From NCBI RefSeq assembly GCF_022829685.1, contig NZ_JAKSYE010000054.1, positions 62,001-126,000 on the forward strand: a stretch of 64,000 nt of DNA, in the 5' to 3' direction. Below are positions 9,933 to 20,339 of this stretch, in pieces. Numbering within the stretch: the stretch's first letter is position 1; every line of letters starts with the position of its first letter. Position numbers and translations under genes: made by a program. The DNA comes from Methylobacterium sp. E-045. Lineage in GTDB: Bacteria > Pseudomonadota > Alphaproteobacteria > Rhizobiales > Beijerinckiaceae. The notes beneath the pieces were generated by a model that saw only the letters and a program-made list of their open reading frames with translations, ran no database searches and was not told the origin of the DNA.

Positions 9933-10730
9933 ATGAGTACTTCCCTGGAACGAACGGCGCGGGACCTCGCGTCCACTCTGGCCGGCCTCGATCTCAAGGG
10001 GCGCATCCGTGCGATCGAGGCCGCCATCCCCGGCAGGCTGGTCTTCACCACCAGCCTCGGCATCGAGGACCAGGCGCTCACCCATGCCCTGGCCATGGCG
10101 AAGGGCCGGACCGAGATCGTCACCCTCGATACGGGCCGTCTCTTCCCCGAGACCTACGATGTCTGGGCGGAGACCGAGTCGGCCTACGGCATCCGCATCC
10201 GGGCCTATGCCCCGGAACGGCTCGCCGAAGAGGCGTTCGTCCGCGACGAGGGCATCAACGGATTTCGCCACTCCGTCGCCGCCCGGCAGGCCTGCTGCGG
10301 CTTTCGCAAGGTGGAGCCGCTGAGCCGTGCCCTCGATGGTGCGGCCGGTTGGCTGACGGGTTTGCGGGCGGGTCAGTCGGCCAATCGTTCAGACACGCCC
10401 CTCGCGGAGGCCGACGAGGCGCGCGGGCTCATCAAGATCAATCCGCTCGCGGACTGGACCCGAGCCGACGTCGACCGCTTCGTCATGGACAATTACATTC
10501 CCTACAACGTCCTCCACGATCGCGGTTTTCCCTCGATCGGCTGCGCCCCGTGCACCCGCGCCGTGAAGATCGGTGAATCCGAGCGTGCCGGCCGCTGGTG
10601 GTGGGAGCAGGAATCCAAGAAGGAATGCGGCCTTCACGTGCATCAGCCCGAGGCGAACGTCCAGCCGGGCCAGGAAGCCGCCGCATTCGAATCGACATCC
10701 CGCAACAACAATCTGGAGATGGCCCGATGA
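9933..10730 (+). CDS. cysH: Adenylyl-sulfate / phosphoadenylyl-sulfate reductase
   Basis: 265 residues. Reduces activated sulfate to sulfite using thioredoxin. The cluster-binding cysteines are visible as a CC pair (RQACCGF, near residue 119) and CAPC ([10 protein letters not shown], near 206), which in this family mark the [4Fe-4S] bacterial APS reductase form, and the catalytic Cys is in the C-terminal ECGLH. The PP-loop-like substrate site [10 protein letters not shown] is near residue 40. The [4Fe-4S] type accepts APS directly, consistent with CysN lacking a fused APS kinase. The stop overlaps the cysD start (ATGA), so the genes are translationally coupled. A GTG start at 9885 would add 16 residues. 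Confidence 0.93.
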   Translation: MSTSLERTARDLASTLAGLDLKGRIRAIEAAIPGRLVFTTSLGIEDQALTHALAMAKGRTEIVTLDTGRLFPETYDVWAETESAYGIRIRAYAPERLAEEAFVRDEGINGFRHSVAARQACCGFRKVEPLSRALDGAAGWLTGLRAGQSANRSDTPLAEADEARGLIKINPLADWTRADVDRFVMDNYIPYNVLHDRGFPSIGCAPCTRAVKIGESERAGRWWWEQESKKECGLHVHQPEANVQPGQEAAAFESTSRNNNLEMAR

Positions 10731-11662
10731 GCGCCGCCACCGCCCTGGCCGCGACGTTGCCCGAGCGTCTGACTCACCTGCAGCGCCTCGAAGCCGAGAG
10801 CATCCACATCATGCGGGAGACGGTCGCCGAGACCGAAAACCCGGTGATGCTCTATTCCATCGGCAAGGATTCGTCGGTGCTGCTGCATCTGGCGCTGAAG
10901 GCCTTCGCGCCAGGCCGCCTGCCGTTCCCGCTGATGCACATCGACACGACCTGGAAGTTCAAGGAGATGATCGCGTTTCGCGATCAGCGCGCCAAGGACC
11001 TCGGACTCGACCTCATCGTCCATACGAACCAGGAGGGCCTGGCACGCGGCATCGGCCCGATCAGCCACGGATCCGAGGTCCATACCGACGTGATGAAGAC
11101 GCAGGGCCTGCGTCAGGCCCTCGACAAGCACAAGTTCGACGCGGCCTTCGGCGGCGCTCGCCGCGACGAGGAGGCTTCGCGCGCCAAGGAGCGGATCTTC
11201 TCCCTGCGGACGGCTCAGCATCGCTGGGATCCCAAGCGTCAGCGGGCCGAGCCCTGGCACCTGTACAACCTCAAGAAGAAGCGGGGCGAATCCCTGCGCG
11301 TCTTCCCGATCTCGAATTGGACCGAGCTCGACGTCTGGCTCTACATCGAGCAGGAGCAGATCCCGATCGTGCCGCTCTACTTCGCCAAGCCCCGCCCGGT
11401 GGTGGAGCGCGACGGTCAGCTGATCATGGTCGATGACGAGCGCCTGCCGCTGAATCCCGGCGAGACGCCGCGGAACCTGTCCGTGCGCTTCAGGACACTG
11501 GGCGATTATCCGCTCACCGGCGCCGTCGAGAGCGACGCCTCCTCCCTGCCCGAGATCATCGGCGAGACCCTGTCCGCCCGGACCTCCGAACGTCAGGGCC
11601 GCGTGATCGACAAGGACGGGTCGGGCGCCATGGAGCGCAAAAAGCAGGAGGGGTATTTCTGA
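10727..11662 (+). CDS. cysD: Sulfate adenylyltransferase subunit 2
   Basis: 311 residues from ATG 10727, overlapping the cysH stop by four bases. Catalytic small subunit of ATP sulfurylase: forms APS and pyrophosphate from ATP and sulfate, driven by GTP hydrolysis in CysN. The PP-loop motif [12 protein letters not shown] is near residue 44, [19 protein letters not shown] near residue 143, and the C-terminus ERKKQEGYF is the conserved family end. Encoded one base ahead of cysN on the same strand, so cysHDN is a tight operon. Confidence 0.96.
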   Translation: MSAATALAATLPERLTHLQRLEAESIHIMRETVAETENPVMLYSIGKDSSVLLHLALKAFAPGRLPFPLMHIDTTWKFKEMIAFRDQRAKDLGLDLIVHTNQEGLARGIGPISHGSEVHTDVMKTQGLRQALDKHKFDAAFGGARRDEEASRAKERIFSLRTAQHRWDPKRQRAEPWHLYNLKKKRGESLRVFPISNWTELDVWLYIEQEQIPIVPLYFAKPRPVVERDGQLIMVDDERLPLNPGETPRNLSVRFRTLGDYPLTGAVESDASSLPEIIGETLSARTSERQGRVIDKDGSGAMERKKQEGYF

Positions 11663-11663
11663 G

Positions 11664-13064
11664 ATGACGATCCATCAGCCACCCGAGACCTTCGGCTACG
11701 ACAGCTTCCTTGCCACGCACCAGAGTAAGGAGGTGTTGCGCTTCATCACCTGCGGCTCCGTCGATGACGGCAAGTCGACCCTGATCGGCCGGCTCCTGCA
11801 CGACACCAAGCAGCTCTTCGACGATCAGGTGACCGCCCTGCAGCGCGATTCGCGCAAGCACGGCACGCAGGGCGCCGAGATCGATCTCGCCCTCCTCGTG
11901 GATGGTCTCCAGGCCGAGCGGGAACAGGGCATCACCATCGACGTCGCTTACCGGTTCTTCTCCACCGACAAGCGCTCCTTCATCGTCGCCGACACTCCCG
12001 GCCACGAGCAGTACACCCGCAACATGGCCACCGGCGCGTCGACGGCGGACGTCGCCGTGATCCTGGTGGACGCCCGGCAAGGCCTCACCCGCCAGACCCG
12101 GCGCCATGCGCTCCTCGTCTCGCTCCTCGGGATCAAGCGCGTCGCCCTCGCCGTGAACAAGATGGATCTGGTGGGCTGGTCGCAGGACACGTTCGAGGCC
12201 ATCACGGCGGCGTTCCATGCGTTCGCGGCGCCGCTGGGCTTCACCGAGATCCGTCCGATCCCGCTGTCGGCCAAGAACGGCGACAACGTCGTCCTGCCCG
12301 GAGCCGCCGTGCCCTGGTACACCGGAACGCCGCTGCTTCAGTACCTGGAAGAGGTGCCGGTGCGGGTGGAGGAGCAGGCCGCACCGTTCCGTCTTCCGGT
12401 TCAGTGGGTGAACCGCCCGAACTCCGATTTCCGCGGGTTCTCCGGCCTCATCGCCAGTGGCCGCATCGCCCCGGGCGATGCGATCATCGTCGAGCCCTCG
12501 GGCCGCACCTCCACGGTGGCCCGCATCTTCACCGCCGACGGCGACCTGCCGCATGCGGTGGAGGGGCAGTCGGTGACCCTCGTCCTCGCCGACGAGATCG
12601 ATGCCTCGCGCGGCTCCGTGATCGTCACGGCCGATGCGCCCATGCGCGTCACCGACCGTCTCGAGGCCCGCCTGTTCTGGGCGGCGGAGACGGAGCTGCT
12701 TCCCGGTTCGACGCTGCTCGCCAAGATCGGCACGGTGACCGTCAACGCCACGGTGACGGCGATCGGGAACCGCATCGACCCCGAGACCGGAAACCCGGCG
12801 CCCGCCGCCCGGCTCGTCGCCAACGACATCGCCGACGTGACCCTGACCCTCGACCGGGCCGTGGCCGTCGATGCCTACGGCGCCAACCGCGACACCGGCG
12901 GCTTCATCCTCATCGACCGCGAGACCACCGACACGGCGGCCCTCGGTCTGATCCATGCGGACAAGACCGCCGCGACGGTGAAGGACGAGCCGGAGTCGGT
13001 CCGCGCCGCGAAATCCGGCGGAGGGTTCCTGTCGAAGCTGCGCTGGGTCTTCGGCGGCATCTGA
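11664..13064 (+). CDS. cysN: Sulfate adenylyltransferase subunit 1 (GTPase)
   Basis: 466 residues. GTP-driven regulatory subunit of ATP sulfurylase, an elongation-factor-like GTPase. G motifs are visible: CGSVDDGKST (P-loop, near residue 31), DTPGHEQYTRN (G3, near 110), NKMDL (G4, near 165), followed by EF-Tu-like beta-barrel domains. The length shows there is no C-terminal APS kinase (CysC) fusion, in contrast with many rhizobial CysNC proteins; the pathway therefore likely goes APS to sulfite through the [4Fe-4S] CysH. Last gene of cysHDN, followed by a hairpin terminator. Confidence 0.96.
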   Translation: MTIHQPPETFGYDSFLATHQSKEVLRFITCGSVDDGKSTLIGRLLHDTKQLFDDQVTALQRDSRKHGTQGAEIDLALLVDGLQAEREQGITIDVAYRFFSTDKRSFIVADTPGHEQYTRNMATGASTADVAVILVDARQGLTRQTRRHALLVSLLGIKRVALAVNKMDLVGWSQDTFEAITAAFHAFAAPLGFTEIRPIPLSAKNGDNVVLPGAAVPWYTGTPLLQYLEEVPVRVEEQAAPFRLPVQWVNRPNSDFRGFSGLIASGRIAPGDAIIVEPSGRTSTVARIFTADGDLPHAVEGQSVTLVLADEIDASRGSVIVTADAPMRVTDRLEARLFWAAETELLPGSTLLAKIGTVTVNATVTAIGNRIDPETGNPAPAARLVANDIADVTLTLDRAVAVDAYGANRDTGGFILIDRETTDTAALGLIHADKTAATVKDEPESVRAAKSGGGFLSKLRWVFGGI

Positions 13065-13097
13065 CTTCCCGACTCCACCGGTCTCCCCCTCGACAAT

Positions 13098-13140
13098 GCG
13101 GCCATCCCAGAGCGTCATCGCGCAGCGGGATGGCCGCTTT
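13098..13140 (+). terminator. Rho-independent terminator after cysN
   Basis: Eleven-base perfect stem GCGGCCATCCC (13098-13108) / GGGATGGCCGC (13127-13137), followed by TTTGT. It lies 34 bp past the cysN stop and ends the cysHDN transcription unit. Confidence 0.8.
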
Positions 13141-13182
13141 GTCATGTCCGGCAGCCTTGCCCGCCCGGACCACGGGGACTAG

Positions 13183-14448
<1,266 letters not shown>

Positions 14449-14534
14449 GCAACCGAAGGACGATCGCGGCTTGACAGCTCGCGTCGTCCGCGAGTGAGAT
14501 GCGAGGAAGGTGATACGAGTCGAAGGACACGCTC

Positions 14535-15383
14535 ATGGCGACGATCGCCGTCATCGCACCCGGTGCCATGGGTAGCGCGATCGCAGCCCGCCTGCACGGG
14601 AACGGCGCCCGGATCCTCACGGCTCTGGCCGGGCGCAGCGCAGCCACCGTCGCGCGGGCTCGGGATGCCGGCATGGAAGGCGTGGACGAGGAGGCCCTCG
14701 TCGAGGCCGACCTCATCCTCTCCATCGTCCCGCCCGCGCAGGCCACGAGCCTCGCCCTCCGCCTGTCTCCCATGCTCGCCGCGGCAGGGCGCAAGCCGGT
14801 CTATGTCGACTGCAATGCCCTTAACGTCGTGACGAAGCGTGGCGTAGCCGCCGTGATCGGACAGGCCGGCGCGCCCTTCATCGATGCCGCCATCATCGGA
14901 GCTCCGCCGAAGCCCAATGTTAAGGGGCCGCGGTTCTACGTCTCCGGCGACGATCTCGCGGCGTCCGTGGCGTTGCGCGAATTGGGGCTGGACGTCCGCC
15001 CCGTGGAGGGTGGCGTCGGCGCGGCGTCCGCGCTCAAGATGTCCTATGCCGGCATCAACAAGGGGCTGACGGCGCTCGCCGCCGTGATGGTTCTCGCGGC
15101 AGGCCGTGCCGGTGCGGGCGAAGCCCTGCATGCCGAACTCGCCGAAAGCGAGCCCGAGCTTCTCGCGCGCTTCTCTCGCGTCCTGCCCGACATGGTGCCG
15201 AAAGCCTATCGCTGGGTCGCCGAAATGGACGAAATCGCCAGTTTTCTCGAAGAAGACGAGGGTGGGCGGCGAATGTTCGAAGGCGCGGGGCGCGTCTACG
15301 ATCGCCTCGCCGCCGATAGCGACGGTGACGGTGACGAAATCGGGCGGCTGAGGGCCTTCGCCGCTGCGGCGGAAAGGCCCTGA
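14535..15383 (+). CDS. NAD(P)-dependent oxidoreductase, 6-phosphogluconate dehydrogenase-like (DUF1932 C-terminus)
   Basis: 282 residues from ATG 14535, with GAAGGA upstream. The N-terminal Rossmann domain begins IAVIAPGAMGSAIAARL, a GxGxxG-type site in which Ala replaces the first Gly. The C-terminal all-helical half (SALKMSYAGINKGLTALAA...) fits the DUF1932 type found with 6-phosphogluconate/hydroxyisobutyrate dehydrogenase-like enzymes; the Lys in ALKMSYAG corresponds to the catalytic lysine. The substrate is unknown. It follows the aminotransferase by 86 bp on the same strand and may be cotranscribed. Confidence 0.82.
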   Translation: MATIAVIAPGAMGSAIAARLHGNGARILTALAGRSAATVARARDAGMEGVDEEALVEADLILSIVPPAQATSLALRLSPMLAAAGRKPVYVDCNALNVVTKRGVAAVIGQAGAPFIDAAIIGAPPKPNVKGPRFYVSGDDLAASVALRELGLDVRPVEGGVGAASALKMSYAGINKGLTALAAVMVLAAGRAGAGEALHAELAESEPELLARFSRVLPDMVPKAYRWVAEMDEIASFLEEDEGGRRMFEGAGRVYDRLAADSDGDGDEIGRLRAFAAAAERP

Positions 15384-15762
15384 GGCTGCCGGGTCGGTTG
15401 CCGGCTCGGCTCAGGATGGCTACATCCGCGATCCCCGCAGCCGATGCGTCCGATGGTTTCGCGAACCCTCTCGGACTGGCGTGGTTGCAGGGCTTGTCGT
15501 GACGGGGCGGTGCGGACCAGTTCTCTTCGCCGATCCTGTGAGGCCTCGTGGGCCGGGTCGCGGCAGGTGTGTCACGGGCGCGGGGAACAGGAACCGTCGT
15601 CGTGGCTGATGGCCCACACTCATCGTACCGCCGGCCGGATCGCACCATTTCAGGACACGCTCCGGGCGGGGTCGTAAGCCAAACGGTTTACCGACTTCAC
15701 GCACAAGTGAGACGGGCCGGGGAACCGGCCGCGTTCCTCCGCGTAGTCTCGGGCTTTTCAGC
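15384..15762. other. Intergenic region with an 18-bp operator-like palindrome
   Basis: About 380 bp without a convincing gene. The minus-strand frame running through 15420-16022 is arginine/proline-rich and overlaps the gene at 15763, so it is treated as a shadow. An interrupted palindrome GTAAnCCnnnnGGnTTAC at 15674-15691 lies about 70 bp before the small gene at 15763 and may be a regulator site. Confidence 0.4.
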
Positions 15763-16056
15763 ATGCGACGCCTTCTCACCGGTGGCATCAAGGCGATCGT
15801 CGCCATTGCCGCGCTTTCCACCGCCGCCCATTGGGCCATGCGCGTGCAGCGCGCGCCCACCACCGCCCCGGCCCCCGTCGCAGCGGTAAAGGATCCGGTC
15901 GCCACGGGTTCGATCCAGACCCGGAGCGGGGGATCCCCGACCGTGGATCGGGTCGCTGACGTGACCTCCGGTCTAGACCAGAAACGCCTCGGCGAATTGA
16001 TCTCGGGCGCCGGAATGAACAAACCCAGAGTTGAGAAGGCCGTCGCCCGGCACTGA
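15763..16056 (+). CDS. Small membrane-anchored or secreted hypothetical protein (97 aa)
   Basis: 97 residues with an N-terminal signal/anchor (RRLLTGGIKAIVAIAALSTAAHWAM), an Ala/Pro linker with VAAVKDPVATGSIQ, and a short C-terminal region. The DPVATGSI type of linker is common in exported small proteins of Methylobacterium-like bacteria. No catalytic motif is seen. It is followed 78 bp later by a Tat-exported phosphoesterase on the same strand. Function unknown; I consider it a real gene because of the well-formed signal region. Confidence 0.6.
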   Translation: MRRLLTGGIKAIVAIAALSTAAHWAMRVQRAPTTAPAPVAAVKDPVATGSIQTRSGGSPTVDRVADVTSGLDQKRLGELISGAGMNKPRVEKAVARH

Positions 16057-16134
16057 GGCCGGACGCGTCCGCCGTCACGCGATGGTCAAGAGGCCGTGGT
16101 TCGGTACCGCCGACCCATCGCAACAGGCTGCCGC

Positions 16135-17793
16135 ATGATAGACCGTCCCGCTCTGACCCGCCGCGAAACCATGGCAGGCGCCGCCGCCTTCGCCCTGGCA
16201 CCCACTGCCGCGCGGGCAGTCGAGCGCGCGACCGGGTTCGTCTACGAGGTCGGCCCCGGAGGAAGGGCGGGCATCCCGGACGTGTCCGTCTCCAACGGTC
16301 GCGACGTGGTCCGCACCGATGGCCAGGGCCGCTACGCCCTCGACGTCTCGGACGGCGACATCGTCTTCGTGGTGAAGCCCGCAGGCTATGCCCTGCCTCG
16401 CGACGAGAACAACATCCCGCGTTTCAGCTACATCCACCAGCCGCAGGGCACGCCACCCGATCTGCGCCTGCGCTATCGCGGCATCGATCCGACCGGACCG
16501 CTTCCCCCCTCCATCGATTTCGCCCTCACGCGCGAACCGGAGCCGGACGCGTTCGACGTCATCCTGTTCACCGATCCGCAGCCGGAAAGTCCGGTGGAAC
16601 TCGGTCATGTCCGCGACTCGGCGGTGACGCGGGTCCTGGGTACGAAGGCCGCCTTCGGGATGACGACCGGCGACATCCTGTTCGACGACCTCTCCTTCTA
16701 CGGCCGATCGAACCGCATCATGGGACGCATCGGAATCCCCTGGTTCCATATCGGCGGCAATCACGATCTCAACTTCGAGGCCCCCGACGCACGGTACAGC
16801 CGCGAGACCTACAAGCGGGTCTTCGGCGCGCCCTACTACGCCTTCCACCACGGCAAGGCCCTCTTCCTGATGCTCGACACCGTGCATTACCTCGGCGCGG
16901 CATCGGGCAATGGCGACGGTGTCGGCCGCTACGAGGGGCGGATCGGCGATCGGCAACTCGCCTTCATCGCCAACATGCTGTCGCTGACGCCCAAGGACAG
17001 CCTCGTCGTCATCGCCATGCATATCCCGCTCTATACGGATCTCGACCCGGCCGATCCGCGCCAGAACGTCATGGACCGCGAGCGCCTGCTCGACCTCCTC
17101 GGCGACCGTCCCGTGCTCAGCCTCGCCGGCCACACCCACACGACGGAGCATCACTACCCCCGCGCCGACGGGGCCGGGAGCCACCACCATCACGTCCTCA
17201 CCGCCGTCTCCGGCTCGTGGTGGAGCGGCCCCTCCACCCGCACCGGCATTCCCTCCGCCGACAGCCGCGACGGGACGCCCAACGGCTTCCACATCCTGTC
17301 CATCGACGGCGCCGGCTACACCACCCGCTACCGCCCGGCACAGGGCGAGCCCGAAGAGAGGATGAGGATCGTCCTGGAGAGCCAGTATCGCGGAGGAGCC
17401 GGTGAGGTCCTGCGCGATTACCGGCCGATGCAGACCCTGCGCTCTCCCGTGCCGCGCGAGAGCGTCGGGGCCACCAATCTCGTGGTGAACGTCTTCGACG
17501 GCGGTCCGCGCACCCGCGTCCGGTACCGGCTCGGCGACGGTCCCGCCGTCGAGATGCCGCGCACGCGGCGGCCCGACCCGTTCGTGGGCGAGGTCTTCCT
17601 CCGCTATCCGGAAGCGAAGAAGCCATGGGTGAAGGCCGAGCCGTCGAGCCACATCTGGGTCGCGCGCCTTGGCGGCGACATTCCGGCCGGCAGCCATCGC
17701 ATCACCGTCGAGGTCTGGGACGAGTACGGGCGCCCGTTCTCGTCCGGAATGGTCCTCGAAGTCACCGGTGAGGACAGCCCTTCGCGGGGCTGA
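16135..17793 (+). CDS. Tat-exported calcineurin-like metallophosphoesterase
   Basis: 552 residues from ATG 16135, chosen because it places a twin-arginine signal (LTRRETMAGAAAFALAPTAARA) at the N-terminus. Domains: a beta-sandwich N-terminal region (about 30-130), the metallophosphoesterase core (about 135-385) with metal ligands in FTDPQ, TTGDI, GGNHDL and LAGHTHT, and a C-terminal calcineurin-associated beta domain. In the first motif the usual DxH is replaced by FTDPQPE, as is common in this subfamily. It should act in the periplasm on phosphomonoesters or diesters, perhaps in phosphate scavenging. The substrate is unknown. Confidence 0.86.
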   Translation: MIDRPALTRRETMAGAAAFALAPTAARAVERATGFVYEVGPGGRAGIPDVSVSNGRDVVRTDGQGRYALDVSDGDIVFVVKPAGYALPRDENNIPRFSYIHQPQGTPPDLRLRYRGIDPTGPLPPSIDFALTREPEPDAFDVILFTDPQPESPVELGHVRDSAVTRVLGTKAAFGMTTGDILFDDLSFYGRSNRIMGRIGIPWFHIGGNHDLNFEAPDARYSRETYKRVFGAPYYAFHHGKALFLMLDTVHYLGAASGNGDGVGRYEGRIGDRQLAFIANMLSLTPKDSLVVIAMHIPLYTDLDPADPRQNVMDRERLLDLLGDRPVLSLAGHTHTTEHHYPRADGAGSHHHHVLTAVSGSWWSGPSTRTGIPSADSRDGTPNGFHILSIDGAGYTTRYRPAQGEPEERMRIVLESQYRGGAGEVLRDYRPMQTLRSPVPRESVGATNLVVNVFDGGPRTRVRYRLGDGPAVEMPRTRRPDPFVGEVFLRYPEAKKPWVKAEPSSHIWVARLGGDIPAGSHRITVEVWDEYGRPFSSGMVLEVTGEDSPSRG

Positions 17794-17832
17794 GGCGCCC
17801 GCTGATGGGGAGCGGGCCGACGGAGGGCGGTG

Positions 17833-18411
17833 TCAGGCGGCCAAGCGGCGGGCGCCGTGGTTGCCCTCCTCTATCTCCTCGACGATCTTGGCGCAGAAGG
17901 CATCGAGATCGCCCGGATTGCGGCTCGTGACGATGCCCTTGTCGGTCACCACCGCCTCATCATGCCATTGGCCACCGGCATTGATGACATCAGTCCGGAT
18001 CGACGAGAACGACGTCAGGTTCAGACCCTTCACGGCCCCCACCTCGATGAGCAGCCACGGTGCGTGGCAGATCGCGGCTACCACCTTGCCGGAGACGAGG
18101 AATTCCCTGATCACCTCGAGGGCCTTCGGCTCGAGTCGGAGCTTGTCGGGGTTGATCTGACCGCCCGGCAGCACCAAGGCGTCGTACTCCGCCGGATCGA
18201 TATCTTCGAGGTCCCGGTCCACCGCGACGTTCTTGCCCCAATCCGTCTTGTCCCAGGCACGAATGGATTCCCGGGATTCGCGCGATGTCGGCGCGGCAAC
18301 GACGACGCTGGCTCCAGCGCTCTTGAGCGTGTGCAGGGGAACCGTCAGCTCCGTTTCCTCGAAACCATCGGTCGCAACGATGAGAATCTTCGATTGAGTG
18401 ATGTCGGGCAT
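17833..18411 (-). CDS. DJ-1/PfpI family protein (YhbO-like)
   Basis: 192 residues from ATG 18411; the long in-frame extension upstream is arginine-rich and overlaps the divergent small gene. The family fold is indicated by KILIVATDGFEETELTVP at the start, VLPGGQINPDKLR near residue 75, and the nucleophile elbow AAICHAPWLL with Cys near residue 105. Members act as protein/nucleotide deglycases, glyoxalases or stress-related hydrolases and are often induced by stress. Cytoplasmic. The exact activity is not decidable from sequence alone. Confidence 0.88.
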   Translation of the reverse strand: MPDITQSKILIVATDGFEETELTVPLHTLKSAGASVVVAAPTSRESRESIRAWDKTDWGKNVAVDRDLEDIDPAEYDALVLPGGQINPDKLRLEPKALEVIREFLVSGKVVAAICHAPWLLIEVGAVKGLNLTSFSSIRTDVINAGGQWHDEAVVTDKGIVTSRNPGDLDAFCAKIVEEIEEGNHGARRLAA

Positions 18412-18608
18412 GATCGATCTCCGCACGTATCTCGAATGTTGGCGGAAGAACCGGTCGTGGATGGGGCGGGTTCCTGGCTCCGGGACGATGCAATGCAGCC
18501 TCGGTCGCAGCGCAACCCTCGAATCGGCGTCCGCCTGGAACTGGCGAATGCCGGGGCGGGTTTCTCCGGCACACCGATCGACCCACCTCAAAGCGAAGGA
18601 GACGCTGC

Positions 18609-18830
18609 ATGGCCAATCCAGGCCTACCGATCCCCGAGCCGCTGCCGGGGGGAATTCCCGGCGACCTGCCACCCCCGCCGCTGCCGCCGGACGAAACTCC
18701 GGATATCGGGCCGACCGGCCCACGGACCCCCTATCCCGTCGACGACCCCGGCATCGACGAACCGGCAGGGCCGGGCTCCGAGCCCGATTACCTGCCCGGC
18801 GGGCCGACGGACCCGGGCGTCAGGATGTGA
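18609..18830 (+). CDS. Small proline-rich protein (73 aa)
   Basis: 73 residues, very rich in Pro, Gly and Asp, with runs such as DLPPPPLPPDE and no predicted secondary structure, signal or membrane segment. The ribosome site AAGGAGA is well placed before ATG 18609. It is divergent from the DJ-1/PfpI gene and converges on the next gene. It is probably an intrinsically disordered protein; function unknown. Confidence 0.6.
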   Translation: MANPGLPIPEPLPGGIPGDLPPPPLPPDETPDIGPTGPRTPYPVDDPGIDEPAGPGSEPDYLPGGPTDPGVRM

Positions 18831-18838
18831 TCCCTAGG

Positions 18839-19228
18839 TCAGTGGTCCCCGTGTGACGCACGGACGTCGCGGGGAGCATTGAGGATTTCGGAGAGGCTCG
18901 TCGCCACGTGACGGGCCTCTTCGTCCGTCAGGCGCAGCTGGAAGGGAGGAAGCGGCCCCGCCTGGAGGGCGACGACGGCCTGCCCCTTCTCGTCGGTCCC
19001 CACCTCGATGGCGGAGGAGGTGACTTCGAGCATGGCGATGTCATCGTCGTTGAGGTCGTCCGGCGGGTCGACCTCGTCCGGCTCATCGATCGCGGTGAGC
19101 AGATGTCCAACCGCGCGTACGAGCGCGCGGGCGGCCCGGGCGTCCATCACGACGGCCGTCGCCTGATCGTCCTTCTGGAACGAGAGCTGAATGTTCGCGC
19201 CTTCGAGGGAAACCGAGATGCCCGCCAT
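18839..19228 (-). CDS. Hypothetical acidic protein (129 aa)
   Basis: 129 residues from ATG 19228 (MAGISVSLEGANIQLSF...). The opening has alternating beta-like composition; the middle is an acidic, Asp-rich stretch (DEPDEVDPPDDLNDDD); the end is LTDEEARHVATSLSEIL. No signal peptide. I do not recognise the family. An open frame upstream to 19393 lacks protein-like composition. It converges on the proline-rich gene with an 8-bp gap. Confidence 0.6.
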   Translation of the reverse strand: MAGISVSLEGANIQLSFQKDDQATAVVMDARAARALVRAVGHLLTAIDEPDEVDPPDDLNDDDIAMLEVTSSAIEVGTDEKGQAVVALQAGPLPPFQLRLTDEEARHVATSLSEILNAPRDVRASHGDH

Positions 19229-19553
19229 GAACCGCCTGATTGCGTCGCCTAACCGCCTGGAACCGAACTCATATATGCACGTCGCGGACCGAAAAACACG
19301 GGGTTCGCCATACGGCCCTCTGAGGCCGGCGTGAGAGGGCGGTGCGTCGATGCGGCCGGCAAGATCCGGCCGGGTGCCTTGTTGCCGCCGCACAATGCGC
19401 CTACATGGAGGTCAGCGGGCATCAGTGAGCCGAACGCAACGTGCATCGCACGTCTCACGACCCGCTGATCCCGTCAAATGTAATAGAGGACCGGCACCGG
19501 GTGTCTTGAGCAGACGCGCGTGTTTGGTCGACGAACGATACGAGGTTCTATTC
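19229..19553. other. Intergenic region and probable cold-shock mRNA leader
   Basis: About 325 bp between a minus-strand gene and the cold-shock gene. No gene is seen. Its downstream part would form the 5' leader of the csp transcript; long structured leaders are typical of cold-shock genes, but no specific motif is recognised here. Confidence 0.4.
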
Positions 19554-19763
19554 GTGAATACCGGCACTGTTAAGTGGTTCAACGAAACCAAAGGCTACGG
19601 CTTCATTCAGCCCGATGACGGCGGCAAGGACGTGTTCGTTCACATCTCCGCCGTCGAGCGCGCGGGAATGCGCAATCTCATTGAAGGTCAGAAGGTCTCC
19701 TACGAGATTCAGACCGACAAGCGCAGCGGCAAGGATTCGGCTGGGAACCTCCAGGCGGCCTGA
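19554..19763 (+). CDS. CspA-family cold-shock protein
   Basis: 69 residues from GTG 19554, preceded by CGAGG. Single OB-fold cold-shock domain with [16 protein letters not shown] (RNP1 included) and [12 protein letters not shown] (RNP2), ending in a short [12 protein letters not shown] segment. Binds single-stranded RNA/DNA and melts mRNA structure, as an RNA chaperone. The genome very probably carries several paralogues, so no specific letter is given. It is followed 10 bp after the stop by a compact stem-loop. Confidence 0.95.
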   Translation: MNTGTVKWFNETKGYGFIQPDDGGKDVFVHISAVERAGMRNLIEGQKVSYEIQTDKRSGKDSAGNLQAA

Positions 19764-19772
19764 CGCACCCGG

Positions 19773-19793
19773 CGCCAGCCCACGGGGCTGGCG
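19773..19793 (+). terminator. Stem-loop after the cold-shock gene
   Basis: Perfect nine-base stem CGCCAGCCC / GGGCTGGCG with a three-base ACG loop. There is no clear U-tract, so it may be a terminator or an mRNA 3'-end stabiliser. Confidence 0.55.
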
Positions 19794-19965
19794 TCATCAC
19801 CGGCGTCAAGCGCCGGCTTCGCTGGCATCCCGACGCGCTCCTCTGGGGAGACGAGTTCGGTTCAGGGATGACCCATCCGCAACCACAAAATCTTTTGACT
19901 CACGGAACGAGAGGCAAAGCTCGTCGTTTCGACACCAAGAAAAATCTGAAAGATCACAAGAAAAC

Positions 19966-20196
19966 ATGTTGTTCGAATATACCCGGCGCCGTGGCGCCCG
20001 CTCGCCCATCACCGATGCGGCGACCTTCAAGGTGGGAAAACTGAAGCAGACGACGTCGCGTGAAGCGCAGGACATCGACCTCAGCCACCTCATCGACACC
20101 TCTTACAACTACCATTCGCCCCGCGAATTGCGGTGGCATCTCGCCGAACGGCTGGGCGTGGCTCCCGACGTGGTCGCGGTTCGCGAACACGCCTGA
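19966..20196 (+). CDS. Small hypothetical protein (76 aa)
   Basis: 76 residues from ATG 19966. The N-terminus is basic (YTRRRGARSP), and the C-terminal half, with SPRELRWHLAERLGVAPDVV, forms a two-helix pattern that vaguely recalls the small DUF3606-type helical proteins. The start lacks a strong ribosome site (GAAAGATCACAAG precedes it), so the exact start is uncertain. It is followed by a stem-loop at 20246-20273. Function unknown. Confidence 0.5.
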   Translation: MLFEYTRRRGARSPITDAATFKVGKLKQTTSREAQDIDLSHLIDTSYNYHSPRELRWHLAERLGVAPDVVAVREHA

Positions 20197-20245
20197 TAGG
20201 GCCTTCTCCGTGCCGGGGATATTCTCCTCGCGTCGATGACGTTTC

Positions 20246-20273
20246 ACGCCGAGTTCCTCACCGGGCTCGGCGT
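20246..20273 (+). terminator. Stem-loop terminator candidate
   Basis: Eight-base stem ACGCCGAG / CTCGGCGT with a 12-base loop, followed by TCGCG. It lies between the small plus-strand gene and the converging phosphatase gene. The lack of a T-run makes it only a candidate. Confidence 0.45.
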
Positions 20274-20339
20274 TCGCGTGTCCGGATCCCGTCCGCCCCT
20301 GACCCGATCCGGCTCAGGGGGAGACGCGACGCGACGACA

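Noticed and set aside
11556..13145. 529-codon antisense open frame under cysN
   Set aside because: cysN carries all G-motifs; the antisense frame is low-complexity.
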